Shown here piece after piece: positions 8,858-16,645 of a stretch of DNA of 64,000 nucleotides; position 1 is the first letter of the stretch; each line of letters begins with the position of its first letter. The position numbers were made by a program, and so were the translations under genes. The stretch lies in assembly GCA_023150875.1 (NCBI GenBank), contig JAKLKC010000005.1, forward strand, positions 1 through 64,000. Reading direction: 5' to 3'. The notes beneath the pieces are model-generated. The model was given only the letters and a program-made list of their open reading frames with translations. It ran no database searches and was not told the origin of the DNA. Source of the stretch: Myxococcota bacterium (lineage in GTDB: Bacteria > Myxococcota_A > UBA796 > UBA9615 > JAKLKC01).

Positions 8858-9205
8858 ATGGCCGAGGAAAAGCGAAAGAGCCCGCGCCGCCCGCTGCGAA
8901 TGCGGCTCGACTACAAGCACGAGAGCGGGGCGAACTTCCTGTTCGAGTACACGCAGAACATCAGCCGGGGCGGGATCTTCATCGAGACCAGCCAGCCGCT
9001 CCCGGTGGGGACCAACGTCGTGATGCGCTTCACGCCCCCCGGCGAGGAGGGGGAGATCTACGTCGAGGGCCGGGTCGCCTGGGTGAACGCCTTCCGGTCG
9101 GGCGAGGAGAACACCAATCCCGGCATGGGGATCCAGTTCAAGAACCTCTCCGAAGAGAACAAGGATCTGATCTCCCGGATGGTGGGGACCATCGCCTACC
9201 TGTGA
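8858..9205 (+). CDS. single-domain PilZ protein
   Basis: The 115-residue protein is a stand-alone PilZ domain, the fold that binds cyclic di-GMP. The N-terminal RRPLR (residues 10-14, the RxxxR motif) and the NISRGGIFIET segment (the D/NxSxxG motif) carry the ligand-binding residues and are intact, so c-di-GMP binding is likely. Myxobacterial genomes have many PilZ proteins of this type near motility and surface genes. GGGAACTCG precedes the ATG at 8858. A possible TTGACG -35 lies at 8781-8786 but the -10 is poor. It converges with rimO; a GGCGGCG/CGCCGCC hairpin (9224-9246) separates them. The output partner is unknown. Confidence 0.88.
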   Translation: MAEEKRKSPRRPLRMRLDYKHESGANFLFEYTQNISRGGIFIETSQPLPVGTNVVMRFTPPGEEGEIYVEGRVAWVNAFRSGEENTNPGMGIQFKNLSEENKDLISRMVGTIAYL

Positions 9206-9223
9206 CCCGACCGGGTCCCGCCC

Positions 9224-9246
9224 GGCGGCGGTGCCGGCGCGCCGCC
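9224..9246. terminator. hairpin between convergent pilZ-domain gene and rimO
   Basis: GGCGGCG (9224-9230) pairs with CGCCGCC (9240-9246) around a 9-base loop, midway between two convergent stop codons. It could terminate either transcript. There is no clear T-run. Confidence 0.4.
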
Positions 9247-9259
9247 CCCTTCCCCCGCG

Positions 9260-10603
9260 TCACCCCACCAGGGACTCGGCGACCAGGTCGTAGTCCCCGG
9301 CGACGCCGCTGATCCGCACCGGCTGGATCCTCCCGATGTCCACCCGACCGGCGGTGACGTAGACCTGCCCGTCGATCTCCGGGGCCTGGGTCGTCATGCG
9401 TCCCTGGACCACCAGGTCCGTGCCCTCGGCGTAGCCCTCCACCAGCACGTCCCTCAGGGAGCCGACGAGGGCTCGGTTCTTCTCGCGGTGGATCCGCCGC
9501 TGGAGGCGCATCAGGGCGTCCCGCCGCTGCTTCTTCACCTTCTCGGGGACGGCGCCGTCCATCGAGGCCGCCGGCGTCCCCTCCTCGGGGGAGTAGGTGA
9601 AGACGCCCATCCGGTCGAAGCGGGCCTCGGCGACGAAGTCGTGCAGCTCCCGGAACGCCTCGTCGGTCTCCCCGGGGAAGCCGACGATGAAGCCCGTCCG
9701 GAGGGCGACTTCGGGGATCCGGCCCCGGATTCGGTCCACGAGGCGCCGGGTCTTGTCCGAGCCCATGCCCCGGCGCATCCGCCGCAGCACGTCGTCGTGG
9801 ATGTGCTGGAGGGGCATGTCCACGTAGGGCACCACCTGGGGCACCTCCACCATGGCGTCCAGGAGGTCATCCGGGAAGCGGGCGGGGTAGACGTACATCA
9901 CCCGGATCCACTCCACCCCCGGCACGTCCCCGAGTTGACGGAGCAGTCCGGCGAGGCGCACGTCCGGCCCGAGGTCGTAGCCATAGGAGGTGTTGTCCTG
10001 CCCGACGAGGATGATCTCCTTCACCCCCGAGGCCGCGAGCAGCCGGACCTCCCGGACCACTTGAGCCGGCGGCCGGCTCCGGAGCCCACCCCGCAACGTG
10101 GGGATGATGCAGAAGCTGCACTGCTGCGGACACCCCTCCAGGATCTTCACGTAGGCGCTGGAGGAGGACAGGGTGTTGATCCGTGGGTCGTCCTCCTGCT
10201 GCACGTAGACGGGCAGGCCCACGAGGGCGCGGCCCCGCTCCCCCCCGTCCAGGACCTTCAGGATGTTCTGGTATTCCCCCGTCCCGACGAAGGCGTCGAC
10301 CTCCGGGATCTCCTTCTGGAGCTCACCGTGGTGGCGCTGGGCCATGCAGCCCGCGACCACCACCCTCTTCGCCCTCCCGGCCTCCTTCATCCGGACGGCG
10401 TCGAGGACGGCGTCCACCGACTCCTCGGTCGCCGCCCCGATGAAGGTGCAGGTGTTCACGACGATGAGGTCCGCCTCCTCGGGGACGTCGGTGAAGCCGT
10501 AGCCCCCCTCCTGGAGGTGGCCGAGCATCACCTCGGAGTCGACCCGGTTCTTGGGGCATCCGAGGGAGACGAAGTGGACGGTCCGCTCAGGGCGTTCGGT
10601 CAT
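9260..10603 (-). CDS. rimO: ribosomal protein S12 methylthiotransferase RimO
   Basis: RimO is a radical-SAM enzyme that methylthiolates Asp88/89 of ribosomal protein S12. The 447-residue protein has the three N-terminal cluster cysteines in SLGCPKN, VVNTCTF and VAGCMAQ, and the radical-SAM motif in EGCPQQCSFC. A C-terminal TRAM domain (DVLVEGYAEGTDLVVQGR) completes the architecture. TPEIDGQVY-type sequence distinguishes RimO from MiaB and is present as APEIDGQVYV. The ATG at 10603 is chosen because SLGCPKN then sits at the usual distance; an earlier start at 10648 would add 15 Arg/Pro-rich residues. lolA and ftsK lie upstream in the same direction and are probably cotranscribed. Confidence 0.95.
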   Translation of the reverse strand: MTERPERTVHFVSLGCPKNRVDSEVMLGHLQEGGYGFTDVPEEADLIVVNTCTFIGAATEESVDAVLDAVRMKEAGRAKRVVVAGCMAQRHHGELQKEIPEVDAFVGTGEYQNILKVLDGGERGRALVGLPVYVQQEDDPRINTLSSSSAYVKILEGCPQQCSFCIIPTLRGGLRSRPPAQVVREVRLLAASGVKEIILVGQDNTSYGYDLGPDVRLAGLLRQLGDVPGVEWIRVMYVYPARFPDDLLDAMVEVPQVVPYVDMPLQHIHDDVLRRMRRGMGSDKTRRLVDRIRGRIPEVALRTGFIVGFPGETDEAFRELHDFVAEARFDRMGVFTYSPEEGTPAASMDGAVPEKVKKQRRDALMRLQRRIHREKNRALVGSLRDVLVEGYAEGTDLVVQGRMTTQAPEIDGQVYVTAGRVDIGRIQPVRISGVAGDYDLVAESLVG

Positions 10604-10675
10604 GGGATGGGCTCTCGGACTCGGGCGTCGCGGGCGTGGTCCCGCCATGGACCGCCTCCGGGACTCGCTGGCGTC

Positions 10676-11305
10676 TCAGGGGGACTCGATCACCTCTGCG
10701 CCGGCGGGCGGGGTGAAGCGGAAGACCTCGTCCTCCACCGCGACCCCGAGGCGTACCTCGGTGAACGAGGTCGAGGACAGGTTCCCGACGGCGTCGACGG
10801 TCACCGCCCGCCTCAGGTCGAGGTCGTCGCGGTCGAAGGAGAGCGTCACCTTCGCGAAGCCGGCGTCGGGCCGCCTGGGCACCATCTCCAGGGTGTGGGC
10901 GTCGGCGTCCCCGGGGGCCAGGGTGACGGCGTAGTCCTCTGACACGTTCGCCAGCCCGTGCAGGAAGTCGAAGATCCGCCCCGTCACCCTGGGATCCACC
11001 GACGGGTAGTGCACCGCCTGGCGGACGTCCGGAGTCCACATCCACAGCTCCCGGCCGTCGGAGACGAAGAGGCGCGCCTTCGGCTCGGTGTAGTCCCAGC
11101 GCATCTTGCCCGGATGCTTCAGGGTGACGGTCCCCTTCTGGGTGCTCGCGCCCCCCAGGGCGTAGGTGTCCTGCTGGACGAAGCGGGCGGAGAGGGCCTG
11201 CCCCTTCCCGTAGCGGCGCTGGACCTGGGCGATCACCTCTTCCGCCGTGGCGCCGGCGGCCCCGGGGGCGGCCGCCAGGGAGGCGAGGAGGGCCGCGAGG
11301 CCCAC
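10676..11305 (-). CDS. lolA: LolA family outer-membrane lipoprotein carrier
   Basis: LolA carries lipoproteins across the periplasm from the LolCDE transporter to the outer membrane. The 209-residue product has a hydrophobic signal sequence (LAALLASLAAAPGAAGA) and the fold's recognisable segments: SARFVQQDTY, KHPGKMRWDYTEP, VSDGRELWMWTPDVRQA and SFTEVRLG. The start is uncertain. The reading frame continues upstream into ftsK without an ATG; the GTG at 11305 is the only reasonable start but lacks a basic N-terminus and a ribosome-binding site, so translation may depend on coupling to ftsK, whose stop lies 26 bases upstream. The window encodes many lipoproteins that would need this pathway. Confidence 0.85.
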   Translation of the reverse strand: MGLAALLASLAAAPGAAGATAEEVIAQVQRRYGKGQALSARFVQQDTYALGGASTQKGTVTLKHPGKMRWDYTEPKARLFVSDGRELWMWTPDVRQAVHYPSVDPRVTGRIFDFLHGLANVSEDYAVTLAPGDADAHTLEMVPRRPDAGFAKVTLSFDRDDLDLRRAVTVDAVGNLSSTSFTEVRLGVAVEDEVFRFTPPAGAEVIESP

Positions 11306-11330
11306 CAGGCGGGCGAGGTGGCCCGCCCTC

Positions 11331-13952
11331 TCACTCGAAGTCGAAGGGCTGGACGAAGACCTCCCGGGGCTTGGCGCCGTCGGCGGGTCCGACCACTCCT
11401 TCCTTCTCCATGCGTTCGATGATGCGGGCGGCACGGTTGTATCCGATCTTGAGGCGGCGCTGGAGCATCGACGTCGAGGCGGCACGGGTCTCGGCGACGA
11501 CGGCCACCGCCTGATCGTAATACTCGTCCAGCTCCTCGGCCTCATCGCCGTCATCCTCCGAGGCGTCCTTCGCCTCCAGGATGGAGTCCAGGTACTGGGG
11601 CTCGGCCTGGGCCTTCAGGTGGGTCACGACCCGCTTGACCTCGTCGTCCGAAACGAAGGCCCCGTGGATCCTCTTCAGTTCCCCCTTGCCGGGCAGGAGG
11701 AAGAGCATGTCGCCCTGCCCCAGCAGGTGCTCGGCGCCGTTGCAGTCGAGGATGGTCCGGCTGTCGATCTTGGAGCTGACGCGGAAGGACACCCGGGCGG
11801 GGAAGTTCGCCTTGATGAGGCCGGTGATCACGTCGACGCTGGGGCGCTGGGTGGCGAGCAGCAGGTGGATCCCGGCGGCGCGGGCCATCTGGGCCAGGCG
11901 GACGATGCTGTCCTGCACGTCCTTCGCCGCCACCATCATCAGGTCCGCGAGCTCGTCGATGATGATGACGATGTAGGGCAGCTTCTGGGGCCTCTCCTCC
12001 ACGGGCAGGCCTTTGAGCGCCTCCGCGACGCCGACCTCCAGGGCCATCTTGTCGAGCTGCTCCACCCGCTGGTTGTACCCCACGATGTTGCGGGTCTCGA
12101 GCTGGGCCAGGAGGCGGTAGCGCCGCGCCATCTCCTCCACGGCCCACTTCAGCGCCATGGCGGCCTTCTTGGGGCTGGTGACCACCGGCAGCAGCAGGTG
12201 GGGGATGCCGTCGTAGAGGCTGAACTCCAGCATCTTGGGGTCGACGAGGATCATGCGGACCTCGTCGGGGGTCCGGGAGCAGACGATGGAGAGGATGATG
12301 GAGTTGACGCTGACCGACTTGCCCGAGCCGGTGGTGCCGGCGATGAGGAGGTGGGGCATCTTGGCCCAGTCGGCGGCGGTGGGCTTGCCCACGATGTCCT
12401 TGCCGAAGGCGATGGGGAGCTGGTACCCGCGGCCGTGGAACTCCTCGTGGGCCATGATCTCCCGGAGGTACACGGTCTCGCGGTGCTCGTTGGGGACCTC
12501 GATGCCCACGACGCCCTTGCCCGGGAGGGGGGCGACGATCCGGACCCGCGTCGCCTTGAGGGCCATGGACAGGTCGTCGGAGAGGTTGGCGATCCTCGAC
12601 ACCTTGATGCCGGGGGCCGGCTCGAACTCGAACATGGTGACGACGGGGCCGGGGTGGATCTCCACCACCTGCCCCTCGACGCCGTAGTCCAGCAGCTTCT
12701 GCTCCAGGAGGGTCGCGCGGTCCTGGAGCTGCTGCTCGTCCAGGGAGAGGCGGCTGCGGACGGGCGGATCGAGGAGGGAGAGGGAGGGGATCTCGAAGGC
12801 GTGCCCGTGGCGGGTGAGGGGCAAGCGAAGCTGCTCGGCGTCGGCGGCGCCGCCGTCCTCCATGTGCCTCGACAGGACGATCTTCGCCTTGACGGAAGGA
12901 GCGGGCGGCCCGAGGGGCGGCGGGGCAGGCTCCGGAGCGTCCCCGGGCTCCGGCGGAGGGGGCCCCGCTCCCCGCGCGGGCGCGGGCAGGTGATCGAGGC
13001 GGACCTCGTCGGTGAGGTCCGGAGCCAGGAGCGCGGGCGGGGTCCCGTCGATCGCCCGGGCGGGAGGCGGCTCCACCCGGGGGGTCAGGGGCGGTGCGGC
13101 GGCGATGGCCTCGCCCCTCCCCGGCGAGGGATGCCTTACCGGGGGCGGGACCTTCTCAGGGATCGAAGCGGTCCGCGCGGCGCGAGCCTCCCGCCGCCGG
13201 GCGCGCTCCGCCCACCAGCCCCGAGCGTCTTCGGCGAGGGTTCCGCCGGCGCGGCCGAAGGCGGAGAGGGCCGAGGCGGCGCCGTCGGATCCCGCCCGGC
13301 CCAGCCGCACCAGCCCCGTGGTCAAGCCCTGCCCGGCGCTGGAGGTGAACCGCCCGATCCACGCTCCCGCGGGGGCGAAGGAGAGGTCGAGCCCGAGCTT
13401 GATCGTGACCAGGAGGCTGACCGAGCCCACCACGATGGCGCCGGCGACGTTGAGCCTGGCCTTGAGTGCCTCGGACAGGAAGTGCCCGATCAGGCCCCCC
13501 GTCCGGGCCTCCTGGCCCCCCAGGTCCACCTGGGGTACCAGCAGAGGCGCCAGCGTGAGGAAGGAGAGGCCGATCAGGGCCCAGCTCGCCAGCTCGACGA
13601 GGCGGAGCCCTTCGGAGCGCCGGAACACCAGCCGCCACGCGGCCAGGATCGCCAGGGCGACCGCCGCGTAGGCGCCGATCCCGAGCCCCTGGACCAGCCA
13701 GTCGGCGATCCCCGCCCCCAGCCACCCCACGAGGTTCCGGTACTCCGCGTCGGGCGGGGCCACGGTGTTGCCCGAAGGATCGAAGGCGTCGTAGCTGACC
13801 AGGCTGAGCAGCACCAGGAGCGCCGCCCCGACCAGGAGGATCGCCGCGACCTCCTTCAGGTGCGCCCGGAGGGCCGGGCTCCGCGCCTTGCCGGTCCCGG
13901 TGCGGCGCCGGCCATTGGCCGCCCCGCGCTTCGCCTTGCCGCCGCTCGCCAT
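11331..13952 (-). CDS. ftsK: FtsK/SpoIIIE family DNA translocase
   Basis: FtsK is a membrane-anchored hexameric motor that pumps chromosomal DNA through the division septum and activates dimer resolution. The 873-residue protein has four or five N-terminal membrane helices (about residues 33-190), a Pro/Ala-rich linker (about 240-330), and an alpha-beta motor with the Walker A LIAGTTGSGKS near residue 540 and Walker B IVIIIDELADLM. The C-terminal winged-helix gamma domain that reads KOPS sequences is present (LQRRLKIGYNRAARIIERME). The ATG at 13952 follows a consensus promoter by about 20 bases. lolA and rimO follow in the same direction. Confidence 0.96.
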   Translation of the reverse strand: MASGGKAKRGAANGRRRTGTGKARSPALRAHLKEVAAILLVGAALLVLLSLVSYDAFDPSGNTVAPPDAEYRNLVGWLGAGIADWLVQGLGIGAYAAVALAILAAWRLVFRRSEGLRLVELASWALIGLSFLTLAPLLVPQVDLGGQEARTGGLIGHFLSEALKARLNVAGAIVVGSVSLLVTIKLGLDLSFAPAGAWIGRFTSSAGQGLTTGLVRLGRAGSDGAASALSAFGRAGGTLAEDARGWWAERARRREARAARTASIPEKVPPPVRHPSPGRGEAIAAAPPLTPRVEPPPARAIDGTPPALLAPDLTDEVRLDHLPAPARGAGPPPPEPGDAPEPAPPPLGPPAPSVKAKIVLSRHMEDGGAADAEQLRLPLTRHGHAFEIPSLSLLDPPVRSRLSLDEQQLQDRATLLEQKLLDYGVEGQVVEIHPGPVVTMFEFEPAPGIKVSRIANLSDDLSMALKATRVRIVAPLPGKGVVGIEVPNEHRETVYLREIMAHEEFHGRGYQLPIAFGKDIVGKPTAADWAKMPHLLIAGTTGSGKSVSVNSIILSIVCSRTPDEVRMILVDPKMLEFSLYDGIPHLLLPVVTSPKKAAMALKWAVEEMARRYRLLAQLETRNIVGYNQRVEQLDKMALEVGVAEALKGLPVEERPQKLPYIVIIIDELADLMMVAAKDVQDSIVRLAQMARAAGIHLLLATQRPSVDVITGLIKANFPARVSFRVSSKIDSRTILDCNGAEHLLGQGDMLFLLPGKGELKRIHGAFVSDDEVKRVVTHLKAQAEPQYLDSILEAKDASEDDGDEAEELDEYYDQAVAVVAETRAASTSMLQRRLKIGYNRAARIIERMEKEGVVGPADGAKPREVFVQPFDFE

Positions 13953-13980
13953 TCCCGATCCCCGCCGTCGATGCGCCGCG

Positions 13981-14010
13981 ATCGTACTGGCGGGCGCGCC
14001 CGAGTGTCAA
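13981..14010 (-). promoter_or_regulatory. sigma70-type promoter of ftsK
   Basis: On the minus strand TTGACA (14010-14005) and TACGAT (13986-13981) are spaced by 18 bases, ending 28 bases before the ftsK ATG. The -35 box overlaps the stop codon of the upstream oxidoreductase gene, so ftsK has its own promoter despite the tight packing. Confidence 0.65.
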
Positions 14011-15068
14011 ACCTGATCGCGTTGTACCACGGCCCCGGACGCCGGCAGCAGGTCGGGGACCGCCGCGGGCTCCGCCGGCTCCCCTCCCCTCTCCAGGGAG
14101 CGCTGGACGGCGTCCAGGACCCGGACCACCCGGAGTCCGTCGAGCCCCGAGGTGTCGGGCTCCTTGCGCTCCCGCACGCACTCCACGAAGTGGTTCGCCT
14201 CGGCCTTCAGGGGCTCGGACATGGGGACCTTGGGGATCCAAATGTCCCCCTGGCGCAGGGTGATGGCGTCGCCGTAGGTCTCGTAGTCCAAGCGGCGGTC
14301 CGCCCCCCGGTCGAACAGCTTGATCTTCTCGGACGCCTCGGTGTCGTCGAAGACGACCATGCGCCGGCTCCCCACCACCGTCATCTTCCTGATCTTGTGG
14401 GGATCGAGCCAGGACACGTGGATCTGCGCCATCTGCCCCCCCGCGAAGGAGAGGTTGGCGAACACCACGTCCTCGACGCCCGGCCGCAGGTAGCATGCGC
14501 CCCGGGCGCTGACGCTGACGGGGTCGCGCCCCAGCAGGAGGAGCGCCATGGAGACGTCGTGGGGGGCGAGGCTCCACCAGGCGTTCTCGTCCCGGCGGAC
14601 GATGCCGAGGTTGAGACGCTGGAAGTAGAGGTAATGCACGTCCCCGAGCTCGCCGCTCCTCAGCCGGTCGGCGACCCAGCGGACCGCCGGGTGGTAGACC
14701 ATCAGGTGCCCCGCCATGAGGATCCGCCCTCCCTCCCGGGCCAGGCGGACCAGGTCCGCGGCGTCCTCCACGGAGAGGGCGATGGGCTTCTCGACGTACA
14801 CGTCCTTCCCCGCCCGGAGCGCCTTCCGCGCCAGGTCGGCGTGGGTGACGGCGGGCGTGGCGAGGACCACGGCGTCGATGTCCTTCTGCTCCAGCAGGCG
14901 CTCGTAGGACGTGTGGATCCGCGCGGCGGGGTGGGCGCCCTTGACCCGGTCGAGGGCGTCGACGTCGGCGTCGCACACCGCGGCGAGGTGCGCCCCTGGC
15001 AGGGAGGCGAAGGTGCGGACCAGGTTCTTGCCCCAGTAGCCGGCCCCGATCACGGCGATCCGGATCAC
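14007..15068 (-). CDS. Gfo/Idh/MocA family NAD(P)-dependent oxidoreductase, WlbA-like
   Basis: The 353-residue protein has an N-terminal Rossmann fold (VIGAGYWGKN, residues 6-15) and the family signature EKPIALS near residue 98, followed by the Gfo/Idh/MocA alpha/beta domain. Relatives next to hexapeptide acyltransferases include WlbA/WbpB, which oxidise UDP-N-acetylglucosaminuronic acid at C3 in synthesis of surface sugars. The preceding gene is such an acyltransferase, so a role in a modified UDP-sugar for lipopolysaccharide or exopolysaccharide is likely. The GTG start at 15068 shares four bases (GTGA) with the upstream stop and has GGGAGGAG just before it, so the two are translationally coupled. 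The aminotransferase expected in this pathway is not here. Confidence 0.85.
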   Translation of the reverse strand: MIRIAVIGAGYWGKNLVRTFASLPGAHLAAVCDADVDALDRVKGAHPAARIHTSYERLLEQKDIDAVVLATPAVTHADLARKALRAGKDVYVEKPIALSVEDAADLVRLAREGGRILMAGHLMVYHPAVRWVADRLRSGELGDVHYLYFQRLNLGIVRRDENAWWSLAPHDVSMALLLLGRDPVSVSARGACYLRPGVEDVVFANLSFAGGQMAQIHVSWLDPHKIRKMTVVGSRRMVVFDDTEASEKIKLFDRGADRRLDYETYGDAITLRQGDIWIPKVPMSEPLKAEANHFVECVRERKEPDTSGLDGLRVVRVLDAVQRSLERGGEPAEPAAVPDLLPASGAVVQRDQV

Positions 15069-15679
15069 GTCTCCTCCCGTTCGTTCGGTTCCTGGACCCG
15101 CCCGACGGCGTCCGGGCCCAGGAGGGCGTATCGGTCGCCACAGCGGGAGCAGGCGGCGGCGGCGGCGCGGAACGCCAGCTTCTCGCCGCAACGGCACACC
15201 CACCCCACCCGCCGGGCGGGGACGCCCACCACCAGGGCGTGGGGAGGGACGTCCCGGGTGACCACCGAGCCCGCCCCGACCATGGCGTAGGCGCCGATCC
15301 GGTGGCCGCAGACCACGGTGGCGTTGGCGCCGACGGTCGCCCCTCGTCCGACCCGAGTCTCGCGAAACTCGCTCTTGCGCTCGACGTGCGCCCGCGGGTT
15401 CACCACGTTGGTGAAGACTGCGGAAGGGCCGAGGAACGCGTCGTCCTCCACGATCACGCCGCCGTACACCGAGACGTTGTTCTGGACCTTCACCCCATCG
15501 CCCAGGACCGCGCCCCGGTCGACGTTCACGTTCTGTCCCAGGACGCACCGGCTCCCGATCCGGGCGCCCGCCTGGACGTGGCTGAAGTGCCAGATCCTCG
15601 TGCCGGCCCCCACGACCGCCCCCTCGTCCACGAACGAGGAGGCGTGGACGAACGCCGGCGGCAGGGTCCCCTCACTCAC
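15065..15679 (-). CDS. left-handed beta-helix (hexapeptide) acyltransferase, WlbB/WbpD-like, with C-terminal Cys-rich tail
   Basis: The 204-residue protein is almost entirely hexapeptide repeats of the left-handed beta-helix type (GAGTRIWHFSHVQAGARIG, VLGQNVNVDRGAVLGDG and onwards). It matches the N-acetyltransferases WlbB/WbpD that acetylate a 3-amino sugar nucleotide. The FTNVVNPRAHVERK segment is typical of the group. The last 45 residues contain CRCG and CSRCG, a probable zinc-binding tail. The GTG at 15679 overlaps the epimerase stop as GTGA and is preceded by GGAGGG at six bases. It is coupled to the oxidoreductase downstream. Confidence 0.87.
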   Translation of the reverse strand: MSEGTLPPAFVHASSFVDEGAVVGAGTRIWHFSHVQAGARIGSRCVLGQNVNVDRGAVLGDGVKVQNNVSVYGGVIVEDDAFLGPSAVFTNVVNPRAHVERKSEFRETRVGRGATVGANATVVCGHRIGAYAMVGAGSVVTRDVPPHALVVGVPARRVGWVCRCGEKLAFRAAAAACSRCGDRYALLGPDAVGRVQEPNEREET

Positions 15680-16629
15680 TTCGAGCCCTCCCTCAGGTAC
15701 CAGGCGCACGTCTCGGTCAGGCCCTCCACCAGGCCCACCCGGGCGAGGAAGCCGAGTCGATCCCGGCAGGAGTCCACCGACGCGACGGAGTGCCGGACGT
15801 CGCCGACCCGCGGCGCCTGGTGCGCGACCTCCACTGCCCGGCCGGTCGCCCTGCCGATGGCCGCGAGAAGGTCCAGCACGGTGACCGCGCGTCCGGTGCC
15901 GACGTTGAACACCTGCCCCATCGACGCCGGGGCGCGGGAAGCGGCGAGGTTCGCCTCCACGACGTCCTTGACGTGTACGAAGTCCCGGGTCTGAAGTCCG
16001 TCGCCGAACACCGTCACCGGCTCGCCTCGGGCGATCGCTCGGACGAAGAGGGGTATGGCCGCGGCGTAGGGCGAGGCGGGATCCTGTAAGGGGCCGTACA
16101 CGTTGAAGTAGCGCAGCCCCACCGCGTCGAGCCCTCGGGTCGCGGCGAGGTTCCGCGCGTACCACTCGCCGGCGGCCTTGCTGGTGGCGTAGGGAGAGGC
16201 GGGATCGATCCGTCCATCCTCGCGGGCAGGGAGGTCGGGCCGCGGCCCGTAGACGGCCGATGACGAGGCGTAGACAACCCTCCTGACCCCCGCCTCCAGG
16301 GCGGCGACGAACACGTTGAGGGTCCCGGTGGCGTTGACCGCGTGGGTGACCGTCGGTTCGACGACGCTGGCGGGCACCGAGGCGACGGCGGCGAGGTGGA
16401 ACACCCACGCGCAACCCCGCACCGCGTCCCGCACCCGATCGAGGTCCACCACCGACGCGCGGACGAAGTCCAGGCGGGGCTCATGCGCAGGAAGTCGCGA
16501 GAGGCTCCCGGTGCTCAGGTCGTCCAGCACCCGGACACGGGCACCTTCGGACAGCAGCCTGGCCACCACGTGGGCGCCGATGAAGCCCGCCCCGCCGGTC
16601 ACCAGGATCTGCGCGTCGGAAGCTTCCAA
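15676..16629 (-). CDS. NAD-dependent sugar-nucleotide epimerase/dehydratase (GalE-like SDR)
   Basis: The 317-residue extended SDR protein has the NAD motif TGGAGFIGAH near residues 13-22, the catalytic SPYATSKAAGE (Tyr-x-x-x-Lys) and the substrate-site RYFNVYGP. It is closest to UDP-glucose or UDP-N-acetylglucosamine 4-epimerases. Its operon partners are a sugar acyltransferase and oxidoreductase, so its product probably feeds surface polysaccharide synthesis. The reading frame stays open upstream into the barrel gene; the TTG at 16629 is chosen because it lies 16 bases after that gene's stop with AGGAG three bases upstream, and gives the normal N-terminus. The downstream acyltransferase overlaps its stop by four bases. 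Confidence 0.88.
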   Translation of the reverse strand: MEASDAQILVTGGAGFIGAHVVARLLSEGARVRVLDDLSTGSLSRLPAHEPRLDFVRASVVDLDRVRDAVRGCAWVFHLAAVASVPASVVEPTVTHAVNATGTLNVFVAALEAGVRRVVYASSSAVYGPRPDLPAREDGRIDPASPYATSKAAGEWYARNLAATRGLDAVGLRYFNVYGPLQDPASPYAAAIPLFVRAIARGEPVTVFGDGLQTRDFVHVKDVVEANLAASRAPASMGQVFNVGTGRAVTVLDLLAAIGRATGRAVEVAHQAPRVGDVRHSVASVDSCRDRLGFLARVGLVEGLTETCAWYLREGSK

Positions 16630-16645
16630 GAGCTCCTGGAGCCGG

